From contig JAZNYY010000061.1 of NCBI GenBank assembly GCA_045594645.1, forward strand, positions 1 to 43,321: a stretch of 43,321 nt of DNA, read 5' to 3'. The DNA is from Fimenecus sp045594645 (GTDB lineage: Bacteria > Bacillota > Clostridia > Oscillospirales > Acutalibacteraceae). The notes below the pieces were generated by a model that saw only the letters and a list, made by a program, of their open reading frames with translations, was not told the DNA's origin and searched no databases. A program made the position numbers and the translations under genes. Shown piece by piece: positions 13,918 to 23,363 of this stretch. How positions within the stretch are numbered: the stretch's first letter is position 1; every line of letters begins with the position of its first letter.

Positions 13918-15591
13918 TCAATATTTCTTTGCGTTTTTAATCATTTCTGCCGCCGCATCAAGAGAAAGTTGCGTTGCTTCAATTCCGCCAATAATTCGTG
14001 CTAATTCGTGAATTCTGCCGTTATTGTCAAGACTTACAACCTTTGTGTAGGTCTTATTTTCACTTTCAGATTTTGAAATTAAGAAATGATTATCTGCAAA
14101 ACAAGCAATCTGCGCTAAATGTGTTACACAAAGTACTTGTCTATTTTTTGAAACTTCTTTAAGTTTAATACCGATTTTCTGTGCCGCTCGACCGCTAACG
14201 CCGGTATCAACCTCATCAAAAATAAGAGTTAGAATATTATCTTTTGAGGCTAAAACATTCTTAATTGCGAGCATAATGCGTGATAATTCGCCACCCGACG
14301 CAATTTTAGAAAGTGGTTTAGGCTCTTCACCTGCATTGGCTGAAATTAAGAAATAGATTTCGTCTGCACCCGTTTCATCAAATGCTTTTCTGTTCTGTAT
14401 AATCTTAAATGAAATTGATGCCATATCAAGAAACGCAAGCTCATTCTTTACATTTTCAATAAAAATCTCGCCGAAATTTTGACGGTTAGCAGATAATTTT
14501 CTGCTTGCCTTATCCATTACCACATACTTTTCATTCAATTCGACTTCTAGCTCTTCTTTAAGTTTGTCAGAGAAAGTAATTTCATCTAATTCTTTTTGTG
14601 CTTTTTCAAGGAATTCAAGAATTTCAGTTTCGGTTTGACCGTATTTTTTTGAAAGCTTGAATAACACATCAAGCCTTTCTTCGATTAAATCAAGCTCATT
14701 GGGGTCAACATCAAGAGAATAAAGAAAACTGTTAAGCTCGCTTGCACAATCTGCAATATTATATGACATTTCGGAAACTGTATCTGAAACTGTGTTGAGC
14801 GTTGCATCAAATGCAGATGCTTTTATTAGTGAATTTGAAGCAGTATTGAGCATATCTGCAACGCCTGAAAAATTATCATTACCATTGATAATCTCAACCG
14901 CATTATTGACAAGAGAAATGAGCTGTTCCGCGTTTTGTAACACTTTTCTGCGTTTTTCAAGTTCTTCTGTTTCTCCGATTTTAATGTCAGCATCTTCAAT
15001 TTCTTTAATCTGATAAGTCAAAAGGTCAATTTTTCTCGCTTTTTCACCCTCATCAACAATTAAACCATCATATCTTTTTTTACAAGCACAGTAATCGTTA
15101 TATGTATTAAGATATTCTTGAAGTATGTCGCTGTTTTCTGCAAAGCTATCTATGTAAGTATAATGCAATTCTTCATTGAGAAGATTGTGGTTATCCATTT
15201 GCCCGTGCACATTTATAAGTGCCTGACCAATCTTTTTAAGCATTGATACAGTAACGCTTGCGCCGTTTACCTTACAGAAATTTTTGCCGTCAAGAGAAAT
15301 TTTTCTTGAAATAAACAAAGAATTATCCTCTTCATTATCAATACCGAATTCGTTTAGCACATCAATAACATCATTATTAATATTTTCAAAAAATGCAGAA
15401 ACTTCGGCGTTGTTACTGCCCGTTCTAATAAGCTCACGAGAAGTCCTTTCACCTAAAATTGCATTAATAGCATCAATAATAATAGATTTACCCGCACCGG
15501 TCTCACCGGTCAACACATTGAGACCGTTATCAAAATCAATAACAGCCTCTTTAATAATAGCAATATTTGATATTTTAAGGTTGGAAAGCAT
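13918..15591 (-). CDS. recN: DNA repair protein RecN
   Basis: A 557-residue SMC-like ATPase used in double-strand break repair. Walker A is GETGAGKSIIIDAIN near the N-terminus, the ABC signature is SGGELSRIMLAIK, and Walker B is LIFDEVDTGVSG; a long helical coiled-coil region lies between (about 160-370). It is the last gene of the nusB operon and begins five bases after argR. The conserved pair argR-recN is typical of Firmicutes. No LexA box is visible directly upstream. Confidence 0.96.
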   Translation of the reverse strand: MLSNLKISNIAIIKEAVIDFDNGLNVLTGETGAGKSIIIDAINAILGERTSRELIRTGSNNAEVSAFFENINNDVIDVLNEFGIDNEEDNSLFISRKISLDGKNFCKVNGASVTVSMLKKIGQALINVHGQMDNHNLLNEELHYTYIDSFAENSDILQEYLNTYNDYCACKKRYDGLIVDEGEKARKIDLLTYQIKEIEDADIKIGETEELEKRRKVLQNAEQLISLVNNAVEIINGNDNFSGVADMLNTASNSLIKASAFDATLNTVSDTVSEMSYNIADCASELNSFLYSLDVDPNELDLIEERLDVLFKLSKKYGQTETEILEFLEKAQKELDEITFSDKLKEELEVELNEKYVVMDKASRKLSANRQNFGEIFIENVKNELAFLDMASISFKIIQNRKAFDETGADEIYFLISANAGEEPKPLSKIASGGELSRIMLAIKNVLASKDNILTLIFDEVDTGVSGRAAQKIGIKLKEVSKNRQVLCVTHLAQIACFADNHFLISKSESENKTYTKVVSLDNNGRIHELARIIGGIEATQLSLDAAAEMIKNAKKY

Positions 15592-15596
15592 AAATA

Positions 15597-16046
15597 TCAG
15601 CCTTTCAGCATTGCTTTGATTGCATCAATTACCTCTGTTGTTGCATGAAGCTCTTTGCAAGCAACAAAAATTGTGTCATCCCCTGCTAATGTGCCGACAA
15701 CACCATTAAGGTGAATGTTTTCAAGTGCCATACAAGCAGCATTTGCAGTTCCGGGGTAGCATTTAATAACAACAATGTTCATTGCAGCTTCAACGCTTAA
15801 TGCAGAACGGGTAAAAATCATTTTGAAATTGTCATCGTTATTTTCAGTTTTTTCCGTTACTGCGTAACGGGTTTCATTTTTTCCGTAGTGCTCTTTAATA
15901 AGCTTTAATTCTTTAATGTCGCGAGAAATTGTTGCCTGAGTAACATTAAAGCCGTTTTCAGAAAGCATTGTTATAATTTCTTCCTGAGTTGATACATTAT
16001 TATTCTTTATAAATTCCAATATAAGCTCATGTCTTCTTTTTTTCAT
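15597..16046 (-). CDS. argR: Arginine repressor ArgR/AhrC
   Basis: A 149-residue regulator with an N-terminal winged helix (MKKRRHELILEFIKNN, ATISRDIKELKLIKE) and a C-terminal hexamerisation and arginine-binding domain (VVGTLAGDDTIFVACKE). It represses arginine synthesis when arginine binds. The GAGAC-type DD motif GDD in the ligand pocket is present. The ribosome site AGGAG lies within the end of nadK. Confidence 0.94.
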   Translation of the reverse strand: MKKRRHELILEFIKNNNVSTQEEIITMLSENGFNVTQATISRDIKELKLIKEHYGKNETRYAVTEKTENNDDNFKMIFTRSALSVEAAMNIVVIKCYPGTANAACMALENIHLNGVVGTLAGDDTIFVACKELHATTEVIDAIKAMLKG

Positions 16047-16050
16047 AAGA

Positions 16051-16905
16051 TTATATTCTCCTTTGAGATAATTTACTGTTGAGAATATCGTAAAATTCGT
16101 CAGATTTTATTCTAATAAACTCTGCATAATATTCGGATTTTTTTATTATAACTTCAAAATCCTCTGAAAGTTCAATTGATTTCTCACCGTCAGCAGAAAC
16201 ACATATCTTTTGATTTTTCTTTGCGGATTTCACTGTAATCACAGATTTTTCATTAAATACAAGTGAGCGATTTAGAGGTGAATGTGTACAAATCGGAGTA
16301 AGCATTATACATTGTAAGTCTGGGTCAATTACCGGACCTCCTGCCGACCAAGAATAAGCAGTTGAGCCCGTGGGAGTTGCCAAAATAACACCATCAGCAC
16401 GATAACTGTTAATTTTTCTATCATCACAAAAAGCATCAAGGTCAATTAATTTAATTTCATTTCCGCGAGCAATTGCAACATCATTAAGACAATATGAAAC
16501 AAATTCATTGCCGTCAGAATTTTTTACAGACACTTCAAGCATCATGCGTTTATCGGTTGAAAAATCGCCCGTTAAAAGCTTTTCAAGTAAATGAAGCTCG
16601 TTACCCTCAAGTCCTGCTAAAAAGGCTAAATTCCCCGCATTTATGCAAAGCACGGGCTTTTTGTGGATTGCCGCCTGCTTTGCGGTGTTGATATATGAGC
16701 CATCACCACCAATGGCTATGAGTAAATCAACCTTTGAATATAAATCATCAATAAAATTTTCATTACCAAAATATAGTGATAATTCATTTTTATAATCAGC
16801 ACCAAAATAAAATTCAATATTAAGTTTTTTAAGATAAGTTACCGTATCTTTTGTAACATCAAGAGTTTTTTCTCTTGTGAGATTTGGAACAATACCGATT
16901 TTCAA
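16051..16905 (-). CDS. nadK: NAD kinase
   Basis: A kinase of 284 residues that phosphorylates NAD to NADP. GGDGSYINTAK (catalytic GGDG), NAGNLAFLAGLE and the conserved SYRADGVILATPTGSTAYSWSA are present. The second motif reads NLAFL where most relatives have LGFL. I favour the TTG at 16905, six bases after GGTG, giving MKIGIVPNL; GTG codons at 16917 and 16914 are alternatives but have no ribosome site and would overlap tlyA. Part of the nusB operon. Confidence 0.93.
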   Translation of the reverse strand: MKIGIVPNLTREKTLDVTKDTVTYLKKLNIEFYFGADYKNELSLYFGNENFIDDLYSKVDLLIAIGGDGSYINTAKQAAIHKKPVLCINAGNLAFLAGLEGNELHLLEKLLTGDFSTDKRMMLEVSVKNSDGNEFVSYCLNDVAIARGNEIKLIDLDAFCDDRKINSYRADGVILATPTGSTAYSWSAGGPVIDPDLQCIMLTPICTHSPLNRSLVFNEKSVITVKSAKKNQKICVSADGEKSIELSEDFEVIIKKSEYYAEFIRIKSDEFYDILNSKLSQRRI

Positions 16906-16906
16906 A

Positions 16907-17722
16907 TTATTCACCACTCAATACTAAATGTGATTTATCTGCTATTTCGTTAACATCATTTTCATTTATAGATAAGATTTTTTCTTCATCCTTAGAAAGA
17001 TAAACTAAATATTCAATATTGCCTTCAGGCCCTCTTATTGGTGAAAAGTCAAGGCCTAATACAGAAAAACCTGTTTCGTAGGCAAAACTGACTATTGAAG
17101 AAATTACCTCTTTATGTGTATCAATATCTCTTACAACACCTTTTTTGCCGACCTTTTCTTTACCGGCTTCAAACTGTGGTTTAATAAGAGCTACAGTCTG
17201 ACCGCCAATTTTAAGAAAATCAAAAAGAACCGGCAAAATCTTTTTAAGTGAGATAAACGAAACATCAATACTTGCGAAGTCAATTTCTTCTGTTACTGTT
17301 TCTTTTGTTAAATATCTGAAATTTGTGCGTTCAAGATTTACTACTCGCTCATCTGTGCGTAATTTCCACGCAAGTTGACCATAGCCAACATCAATGGCAT
17401 AAACCTTTGATGCACCACATTGAAGCATACAATCAGTAAACCCGCCCGTCGATGCACCAATATCCATACAGATACAGTTAACAAGCTTAATTGGAAATGA
17501 CTTCATAGCCTTTTCAAGCTTGTATCCACCACGGCTTACAAAAGGCATTTTTTTACCCTTGAATTCAATTTTATCAGTTTCTTTTACAGCGTAGCCCGCT
17601 TTGGTTTCTTTTTGTCCGTTTACATAGATTTCACCCGACATAATAATTGCCGAGGCTTTTGAACGAGTTTCAGCAAAACCTAAATCAACCACAACTGTGT
17701 CAAGTCTTTTCTTTTCAGCCAT
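16907..17722 (-). CDS. tlyA: TlyA-family rRNA 2'-O-methyltransferase
   Basis: A 271-residue protein with an N-terminal S4 RNA-binding domain (about 4-62, RLDTVVVDLGFAETRSKAS) and an FtsJ-like Rossmann methyltransferase domain (MDIGASTGGFTDCMLQ for SAM binding, DFASIDVSFISL, LIKPQFEAGKE). Family members methylate ribosomal RNA; some have been called hemolysins. The ATG overlaps the dxs stop by eight bases. Its place between dxs and nadK is conserved in Firmicutes. Confidence 0.93.
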   Translation of the reverse strand: MAEKKRLDTVVVDLGFAETRSKASAIIMSGEIYVNGQKETKAGYAVKETDKIEFKGKKMPFVSRGGYKLEKAMKSFPIKLVNCICMDIGASTGGFTDCMLQCGASKVYAIDVGYGQLAWKLRTDERVVNLERTNFRYLTKETVTEEIDFASIDVSFISLKKILPVLFDFLKIGGQTVALIKPQFEAGKEKVGKKGVVRDIDTHKEVISSIVSFAYETGFSVLGLDFSPIRGPEGNIEYLVYLSKDEEKILSINENDVNEIADKSHLVLSGE

Positions 17723-19577
17723 TTGTAATCTCCAAAATATGATTTACAATACTTTCACTGTCTAAATGATATTTCTTAATAAGCGAAGGAACTGAAGCGT
17801 GAGGAACATATTCGTCATTAACAGCAATATGCTTATAATAGCCTTTATAGTTCATATCTAAAAGCATATCTGCAAAGCTTTGACCGATGCCGCCCGACTT
17901 CACCGCTTCTTCATAGAAGAAAACATTACTGTAGCCGTTTGCTATTTTCACCGCAAAGTCATCAATCGGTTTAATCTTATTTAAAATTAATACAGAAACC
18001 GAAATGTTTTTTTCTTTTAAAACATTAACTGCTTTTAAAACTTCAGAAGAAATTCTGCCATATGTTATCAGTAAAATTTCTTTACCATTTTCAATATAAT
18101 CGTAGTCATTTTCAGATGACTGAAAATCTGTAGAAATATTAGGCTCACTGCCACGAGGGTAACGGATTACAGTTAGATTTTCAGCGGTATTTGAAGCGTT
18201 TTCAAGGTCAAACCTCAACCGTTTATATGTAAACGGAGAATAAACGGTTATATCTGGAATACTGTTAAGAAATGCCACATCAAGCACACCTTGGTGAGTT
18301 ACACCGTCTTCGCCTACAAAACCTGCACGGTCAAGACCGATAATTACCCTTTGTTTCTGTAAGGTACCGTCATGCACAAGTTGGTCATATGCTCTTTGTA
18401 AGAATGTGGAATAAACCGCAAAAACGGGTGTCATACCACCTTTGGCAAGACCTGATGCAAATGTTACTGCGTGTTGTTCAGCAATGCCAACATCATAAAA
18501 TCGGTCGCTGTATTTTTGTGAGAATTCTTTTAAGCCTGTACCCAAAGACATTGCAGCAGTAATTGCACAGATTTTATCGTCTTTTTCTGCAAGCTCACAA
18601 AGCTTTTTACCGAATTCATTAGAGAAATTAGTTGAGCCTTCAGCATATTCGCCGGTTTCAACATCAAATTTTGAAATACCGTGATAAATACTTGGGTTTT
18701 TCTCAGCAAACTCATAACCCTTGCCTTTTTTTGTGCTTATATGAAGGACGACGGGAGCACTAACAAGCTTAGCACTATCGAGTGCTTCACAAAGATTATC
18801 AAGGTTATGACCATCAATTGGGCCCATATATTTAAAGCCTAAATCCTCAAAGAATGTGCTTTCATACATTGTTGATTTAATATCACTTTTAAGCCTTGAA
18901 ATAAGCGTTGAAATGGGTTTACCAATCAATGGAATATGATTAAGCGTCTTTTCAGTTTTCTCTTTTAATTTATAGTATTCAGGCTTTGAACGGATAACCG
19001 CAAGATAACGCGCCATTGAACCAACATTTTCAGAAATTGACATCTCGTTATCGTTAAGAATTACAATAAGACGAGTTCCTGAACGACCCGCATTATTAAG
19101 AGCTTCATAAGCCATACCACCGGTAAGAGCACCGTCACCTATTACTGCAATTGTATAATCTTTTTTACCAAGCCTTTTATTTGCCTCGGCAATACCTAAT
19201 GCAGCAGAAATTGATGTGCTTGAATGACCGCTGTAGAAAACATCGTGTTCACTCTCATTAGGGGCACAAAAGCCTGAAATGCCATTTTCAGTTCTTAATG
19301 TATTAAACTCTTTAATTCTGCCCGTAAGGATTTTATGGGTATAAATCTGATGACCAACATCCCATACAATCTTGTCATTAGGCGAATTGAATGTTTTATG
19401 CAAAGCAATTGAAAGCTCAACTACACCGAGATTTGACGAAAGATGGCCGCCGTTTTGTGAAACAATATTAACCATAAACTGTCGAATTTCAGCGGCAAGA
19501 ACTTCAAGCTCATTTATATTCAGTTTTTTTAAATCTGCGGGTGAATTAATGCTACCCAAAAATTTAAAATTTTCCAA
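17715..19577 (-). CDS. dxs: 1-deoxy-D-xylulose-5-phosphate synthase
   Basis: A thiamine-diphosphate enzyme of 620 residues that starts the MEP isoprenoid pathway from pyruvate and glyceraldehyde 3-phosphate. WDVGHQIYTHKILTGR, the ThDP motif GDGALTGGMAYEALNN, DNEMSISENVG, and AEQHAVTFASGLAKGG with QRAYDQLVHD are visible. I place the start at the TTG at 19577, seven bases after GGAG, which puts the conserved NSPADLKKL near residue 11; the longer frame to 19610 would run into ispA. It follows ispA, so precursor and chain-elongation steps are expressed together. Confidence 0.95.
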   Translation of the reverse strand: MENFKFLGSINSPADLKKLNINELEVLAAEIRQFMVNIVSQNGGHLSSNLGVVELSIALHKTFNSPNDKIVWDVGHQIYTHKILTGRIKEFNTLRTENGISGFCAPNESEHDVFYSGHSSTSISAALGIAEANKRLGKKDYTIAVIGDGALTGGMAYEALNNAGRSGTRLIVILNDNEMSISENVGSMARYLAVIRSKPEYYKLKEKTEKTLNHIPLIGKPISTLISRLKSDIKSTMYESTFFEDLGFKYMGPIDGHNLDNLCEALDSAKLVSAPVVLHISTKKGKGYEFAEKNPSIYHGISKFDVETGEYAEGSTNFSNEFGKKLCELAEKDDKICAITAAMSLGTGLKEFSQKYSDRFYDVGIAEQHAVTFASGLAKGGMTPVFAVYSTFLQRAYDQLVHDGTLQKQRVIIGLDRAGFVGEDGVTHQGVLDVAFLNSIPDITVYSPFTYKRLRFDLENASNTAENLTVIRYPRGSEPNISTDFQSSENDYDYIENGKEILLITYGRISSEVLKAVNVLKEKNISVSVLILNKIKPIDDFAVKIANGYSNVFFYEEAVKSGGIGQSFADMLLDMNYKGYYKHIAVNDEYVPHASVPSLIKKYHLDSESIVNHILEITNG

Positions 19578-19590
19578 AATATTTCTCCAA

Positions 19591-20472
19591 TCAACTTTTT
19601 CTGTCAACAAGCATATATGCTAATTGTTTCAAAGTTTCAGTATTATTTTCAAAATTATCTAAAGCAGAAATTGCTTTTTCTGTGTATTCTCTAACAAGCA
19701 ATTTTGACTTTTCAAGACCAAAATGTTTAACCACAGTAGATTTATCATTCTTAGCATCACTACCGATTGGTTTGCCAAGGGCCTTGGCGTCACCTTCAAT
19801 ATCAAGAATATCATCTTGAATTTGAAATGCAATTCCAAGATTTTCAGCATATTCAATAGCAGCATCGATTTTATTTTCATCATATTCATAACTTGAAAGA
19901 CAACCTAAAACGCAAGATGCTTTGATAAGTCCACAAGTTTTTAAAGAATACATTTTCAGGATTTCTTCAACAGTTGGTTTAGTATCTTCAAACTGTAAAT
20001 CGAGCACTTGACCGCCAACCATACCATTTATTCCTGCAAATGCAGAAAGATAAGAAACAGCTCTGACAATATTTTTTTCTGAAACATCTCTTGGACTTGT
20101 TAATGCCATAAAAGCTTCTGTCAATAAGGCGTCACCTGCTAAAAGTGCATTATCTTCGCCAAAAGCTATATGACAAGATGGTTTTCCTCGGCGCAATTCA
20201 TCATTATCCATACAAGGTAAATCGTCGTGGATAAGTGAGTATGTGTGAATCATTTCAACAGCACAGCCAAAATCAAGTGCGGCATCAATGTTTCCGCCAC
20301 AAGCCTTTGCAAACTCAATTGCAAGTATAGGACGAATTCTTTTTCCTCCATTTGCAACACTATATTTCATTGCATCAAGAACAGTTGAAGGCATATTTTC
20401 AGATAGTACAACATTCAATCTATCAGAAACAATGCTTGCTTGTTGTTTAACATAAGCATTAATATCATTCAT
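19591..20472 (-). CDS. ispA: Farnesyl/geranylgeranyl diphosphate synthase
   Basis: A 293-residue all-helical prenyltransferase. The first Asp-rich motif is DDLPCMDND and the second DDILDIEGD, with GGKRIRPILAIE near the N-terminus and HTYSLIHDD before the first motif. It condenses IPP with allylic diphosphates, probably to C15. The start ATG overlaps the xseB stop by eight bases. Product length cannot be read with certainty. Confidence 0.94.
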   Translation of the reverse strand: MNDINAYVKQQASIVSDRLNVVLSENMPSTVLDAMKYSVANGGKRIRPILAIEFAKACGGNIDAALDFGCAVEMIHTYSLIHDDLPCMDNDELRRGKPSCHIAFGEDNALLAGDALLTEAFMALTSPRDVSEKNIVRAVSYLSAFAGINGMVGGQVLDLQFEDTKPTVEEILKMYSLKTCGLIKASCVLGCLSSYEYDENKIDAAIEYAENLGIAFQIQDDILDIEGDAKALGKPIGSDAKNDKSTVVKHFGLEKSKLLVREYTEKAISALDNFENNTETLKQLAYMLVDRKS

Positions 20473-20659
20473 TGTTTTTTACCTCATTAATATCAATAAT
20501 CTTCTGCTTTGCTTCATTTAACTTTTTCATGCAAAACTCAGAAAGCTTAACACCCTCTTCGTAAAGCTTCATTGATTCTTCAAGGGGCATTGAACCTTCT
20601 TCAAGTTTTGTTACTATCTCTTCAAGCCTTTTTGTTGCCTGTTCATATGTCATTTTCAT
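20465..20659 (-). CDS. xseB: Exodeoxyribonuclease VII small subunit
   Basis: A 64-residue two-helix protein (MTYEQATKRLEEIVTKLEEG, then SMPLEESMKLYEEGVKLSEFC) typical of XseB, which forms the coiled arms of exonuclease VII. The ATG lies six bases after GAGGTG. It directly follows xseA, three bases apart, and overlaps ispA. Confidence 0.94.
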   Translation of the reverse strand: MKMTYEQATKRLEEIVTKLEEGSMPLEESMKLYEEGVKLSEFCMKKLNEAKQKIIDINEVKNNE

Positions 20660-20662
20660 AAA

Positions 20663-21862
20663 TTACACCTCAATTATTTGTGCCTTTGCGTCGCCATTTG
20701 CAAACTGCAATGAAATTCTATCACCTACTGATACATTGTTAATATCATTTATAATTTTTTCATTATTTTTTACAATTGAATATCCGCGCGCTAGCACCTT
20801 TAAGGGACTTAACGCATCAAGTCTTGAGCAAAGTATAACAAAATCCGATGAACATTCTGTTACGATTGTTTTAAAGCTGTCATTTATTCTTGAACTTAGT
20901 GTATCAAGATACATTTCACAGTTTTCAATAATCTTTTCGGGATTTTGAAGCACAGGTGATTTTGTATACCTTTCAAGGTCATATTCAAGCTCACGAATAT
21001 TAACCTCAACCGCATTATCTAGTGAAGCACGCAAGGATGAAATGTAGTATTTCTGCTCTCGCATATCAGGAACAGCCAATTCAGCCGCTGCAGACGGCGT
21101 TGGAGCACGCAAATCTGCAACAAAATCACAAATTGTAAAGTCAGTTTCGTGGCCTACACCCGAAATTATAGGTATTTCAGAATTATAAATTGCGTATGCA
21201 AGTTTTTCATCGTTGAATGGCCATAAATCCTCGGCAGAGCCACCGCCACGAGCAATGATTATTGTATCAACATCTGTATAGTTATTCATATCACATATTG
21301 CTTTTATTATTGTTGGAGCTGCTGCGTCACCTTGCACTTGAACGCCTGCAAAAACAATTTCTGCCATTGGAAATCGTCTGCTTAATACATTCAAAACATC
21401 TTGTACAGCGGCACCCGTAGGCGATGAAATTACACCTATTTTTTGCGGAATTTCGGGAATTCGTTTTTTTTGCTCAGCATCAAAAAGACCTTCTTTTGCG
21501 AGTCTTTCTTTTGTCTGCTCAAATGCTAATGCCAATGCGCCGATACCATCGGGTTGCATATCGTCAATATACAGTTGATATCGACCGTCACGCTCATAAA
21601 TAGAAACTCTGCCACGAACAATAACAGACATTCCGTTTTCGGGACGGAACTTGAGTCTTGAGGCATTACCTGCAAACATAACTGCACTAATTGATGCGGT
21701 GTTGTCTTTAATGCTCATATACATATGACCGCTACGGTAATGGTCGGTAAAATTTGAAATCTCACCTGAAACAAAGACATTATTCAAATTTATATCTTGT
21801 TCAAGTAAGGATTTAGCATATAAATTCAATTGTGAAACCGTTAAAATAAGCGGAGAATTCAT
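20663..21862 (-). CDS. xseA: Exodeoxyribonuclease VII large subunit
   Basis: A 399-residue nuclease subunit with an N-terminal OB-fold DNA-binding domain (TVSQLNLYAKSLLEQD, VFVSGEISNFTDHYRSGHMY) and the XseA catalytic region (IGVISSPTGAAVQDVLNVL, IIARGGGSAEDLWPFNDE, GVGHETDFTICDFVADLRAPTPSAAAE). The start at 21862 follows AAAGGA; 38 upstream in-frame codons overlap the TsaD-like gene and are not part of the family. Single-strand exonuclease used in repair. Confidence 0.95.
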   Translation of the reverse strand: MNSPLILTVSQLNLYAKSLLEQDINLNNVFVSGEISNFTDHYRSGHMYMSIKDNTASISAVMFAGNASRLKFRPENGMSVIVRGRVSIYERDGRYQLYIDDMQPDGIGALALAFEQTKERLAKEGLFDAEQKKRIPEIPQKIGVISSPTGAAVQDVLNVLSRRFPMAEIVFAGVQVQGDAAAPTIIKAICDMNNYTDVDTIIIARGGGSAEDLWPFNDEKLAYAIYNSEIPIISGVGHETDFTICDFVADLRAPTPSAAAELAVPDMREQKYYISSLRASLDNAVEVNIRELEYDLERYTKSPVLQNPEKIIENCEMYLDTLSSRINDSFKTIVTECSSDFVILCSRLDALSPLKVLARGYSIVKNNEKIINDINNVSVGDRISLQFANGDAKAQIIEV

Positions 21863-21863
21863 T

Positions 21864-22805
21864 TTATATTTTCCTTTTGTCACAAATTGAAGAAAGAACT
21901 GCCACACCGCAAGCATTATCAGCAGAAAACTGCGGTTCGGCAAAATAAGAATCATAATTTTTCTGTAATTCACCACGGATTATAGAGTTTGACATAACTC
22001 CGCCTGAGAAAACAACGGGTAAATTACCGTATTTTGAAATTAGTTCGCTGACCGTATCGTCAAGTGCAGAATAAATATAACTTAAACAAAACATAGATAT
22101 ATCTTCTGCATTTTCATTATCATCAAGCATTTGTTTGCACTTGTTTTCAACACCCGATAGACTGAAGTTACCATCACGGCGAAAAACTTTAATCTTCTTT
22201 AATGGTTGCTTGCTGTTTAATGCAAGTTTTTCAAGTGCAGGTCCGCAAGGAAAATCAAGTCCAAGCATAACGCCAACACGGTCAACGGCTTGTCCTGCCT
22301 TTAAGTCAAGTGAATCTGATACTTTTTCAGTAAAAAAGTATTTTTCATTGGGTTTTACAAGTAACGCTTGTGATGTGCCACCCGAAATATGAAAAGCAAG
22401 AAATTTTTTATTAATTAAATCAAGCTTATCAGCGGAATACAACGAAGCGGCAATATGACCGTCTTGATGTGAAAATTCATAAAGCGGGATGCTCATAGCA
22501 CTTGCAAGTGAGCGTGCAACAGATATTCCCGTTAAAAAGCAAGGCATATATGAGCCATCTTCATTGCAGGGCTTAACTGATACACCGATAGCTTTAATTT
22601 CGCTTTTAAACTCTTTAAATAAATCTTCAATCAAATCAGGTAACTGCACAGTATGATGAAAAACTGCATCACTCTGGCGAATTCCCTTTTCACCGCTTTT
22701 TACGGGTAAAAGCTTCTTTTTACTGATTACTTCGTTTGTTTCATCATTATATAATGCAACTGAAGTTGTGTAATTACTTGTATCAATTCCGAGAAAATAA
22801 CTCAT
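21864..22805 (-). CDS. TsaD/Kae1-like paralog (ASKHA fold, M22-type)
   Basis: A 313-residue member of the Kae1/TsaD/YeaZ superfamily. The N-terminal phosphate loop is LGIDTSNYTTSVALY, where true TsaD has ETSCDET. A metal-type HxxxH motif is present as SHQDGH, and HISGGTSQALLV and VVFSGGVMSNSIIRGEL correspond to the nucleotide-binding SGG and GGV motifs; SADNACGVAV matches the C-terminal Asp-Asn motif. True TsaD makes threonylcarbamoyladenosine in tRNA. This protein is shorter, diverged at the first loop, and sits between nusB and xseA, so I take it as a paralog of unknown function and not the essential TsaD. Confidence 0.8.
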   Translation of the reverse strand: MSYFLGIDTSNYTTSVALYNDETNEVISKKKLLPVKSGEKGIRQSDAVFHHTVQLPDLIEDLFKEFKSEIKAIGVSVKPCNEDGSYMPCFLTGISVARSLASAMSIPLYEFSHQDGHIAASLYSADKLDLINKKFLAFHISGGTSQALLVKPNEKYFFTEKVSDSLDLKAGQAVDRVGVMLGLDFPCGPALEKLALNSKQPLKKIKVFRRDGNFSLSGVENKCKQMLDDNENAEDISMFCLSYIYSALDDTVSELISKYGNLPVVFSGGVMSNSIIRGELQKNYDSYFAEPQFSADNACGVAVLSSICDKRKI

Positions 22806-23206
22806 TCAGCCTCATTCTCTCTAACATATTTACCGAGAATTCCGTTTATAAATGAAGCATCCTCTTGAGTTGCGAACTTCTTTGCAAGCTCAACGGCCTC
22901 ATTTATTGAAACACCCTTAGGAATTGAGGGCACATAAAGAATTTCACAAAGAGCAAGACGCAAAATTGCAAGGCTCACTTTGGGGAGTCTTCCTACACGC
23001 CAACCAACAGAATTCTCATTAATAATTGCGTCAATTTCTTCACAATGCTCATATGTAAGCTGAGCGACAGAAAAAGCGAATGTGTTTTCTTCAATAAGTC
23101 TTGCCTCAACTGCATTGTTGACAATTTCTTCAACAGTTAATTCATCGTTGAAAATTTTCTCAAAAATAAGGGTAAAAGCAAGCTCTCTTTCTTCTTTACG
23201 AGTCAT
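22802..23206 (-). CDS. nusB: Transcription antitermination factor NusB
   Basis: A 134-residue all-helical RNA-binding protein (MTRKEERELAFTLIFEKIF at the start, IPKGVSINEAVELAKKFA with SFINGILGKY at the end). With NusE (S10) it binds boxA RNA and supports rRNA antitermination. The ATG at 23206 follows GGAGG; the four codons upstream are within the ribosome site. First gene of a ten-gene leftward operon. A terminator-like hairpin lies between its promoter and start. Confidence 0.95.
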   Translation of the reverse strand: MTRKEERELAFTLIFEKIFNDELTVEEIVNNAVEARLIEENTFAFSVAQLTYEHCEEIDAIINENSVGWRVGRLPKVSLAILRLALCEILYVPSIPKGVSINEAVELAKKFATQEDASFINGILGKYVRENEAE

Positions 23207-23216
23207 AATATCCTCC

Positions 23217-23267
23217 AAAAAAAATTACACTCCCCGTCAGAAAACAGGGAGTGTACTAAATTTTCTG
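23217..23267 (-). terminator. Hairpin in nusB leader, terminator or attenuator
   Basis: ACACTCCC (23227-23234) and GGGAGTGT (23247-23254) form an 8-base stem with a 12-base loop; in the leftward direction AA and eight Ts follow directly, then the nusB ribosome site. An upstream segment (23261-23267) is complementary to seven loop bases (23238-23244), which would allow an alternative antiterminator fold. It may end the spoIIIA transcript, attenuate nusB, or both. Confidence 0.8.
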
Positions 23268-23302
23268 CGGTTCGATAATGTATATACATTGAATTTATGT
23301 AT

Positions 23303-23331
23303 ATTGTAACACTATATCCGCTAAAATTCAA
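23303..23331 (-). promoter_or_regulatory. Promoter of nusB operon
   Basis: TTGAAT (23326-23331) and TACAAT (23303-23308) are 17 bases apart in the spoIIIAH-nusB gap and point towards nusB. The predicted start near 23296 gives a leader of about 90 bases containing the hairpin. Confidence 0.7.
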
Positions 23332-23363
23332 TAGAAAATTGCATATTGAAATGAATAAATACT

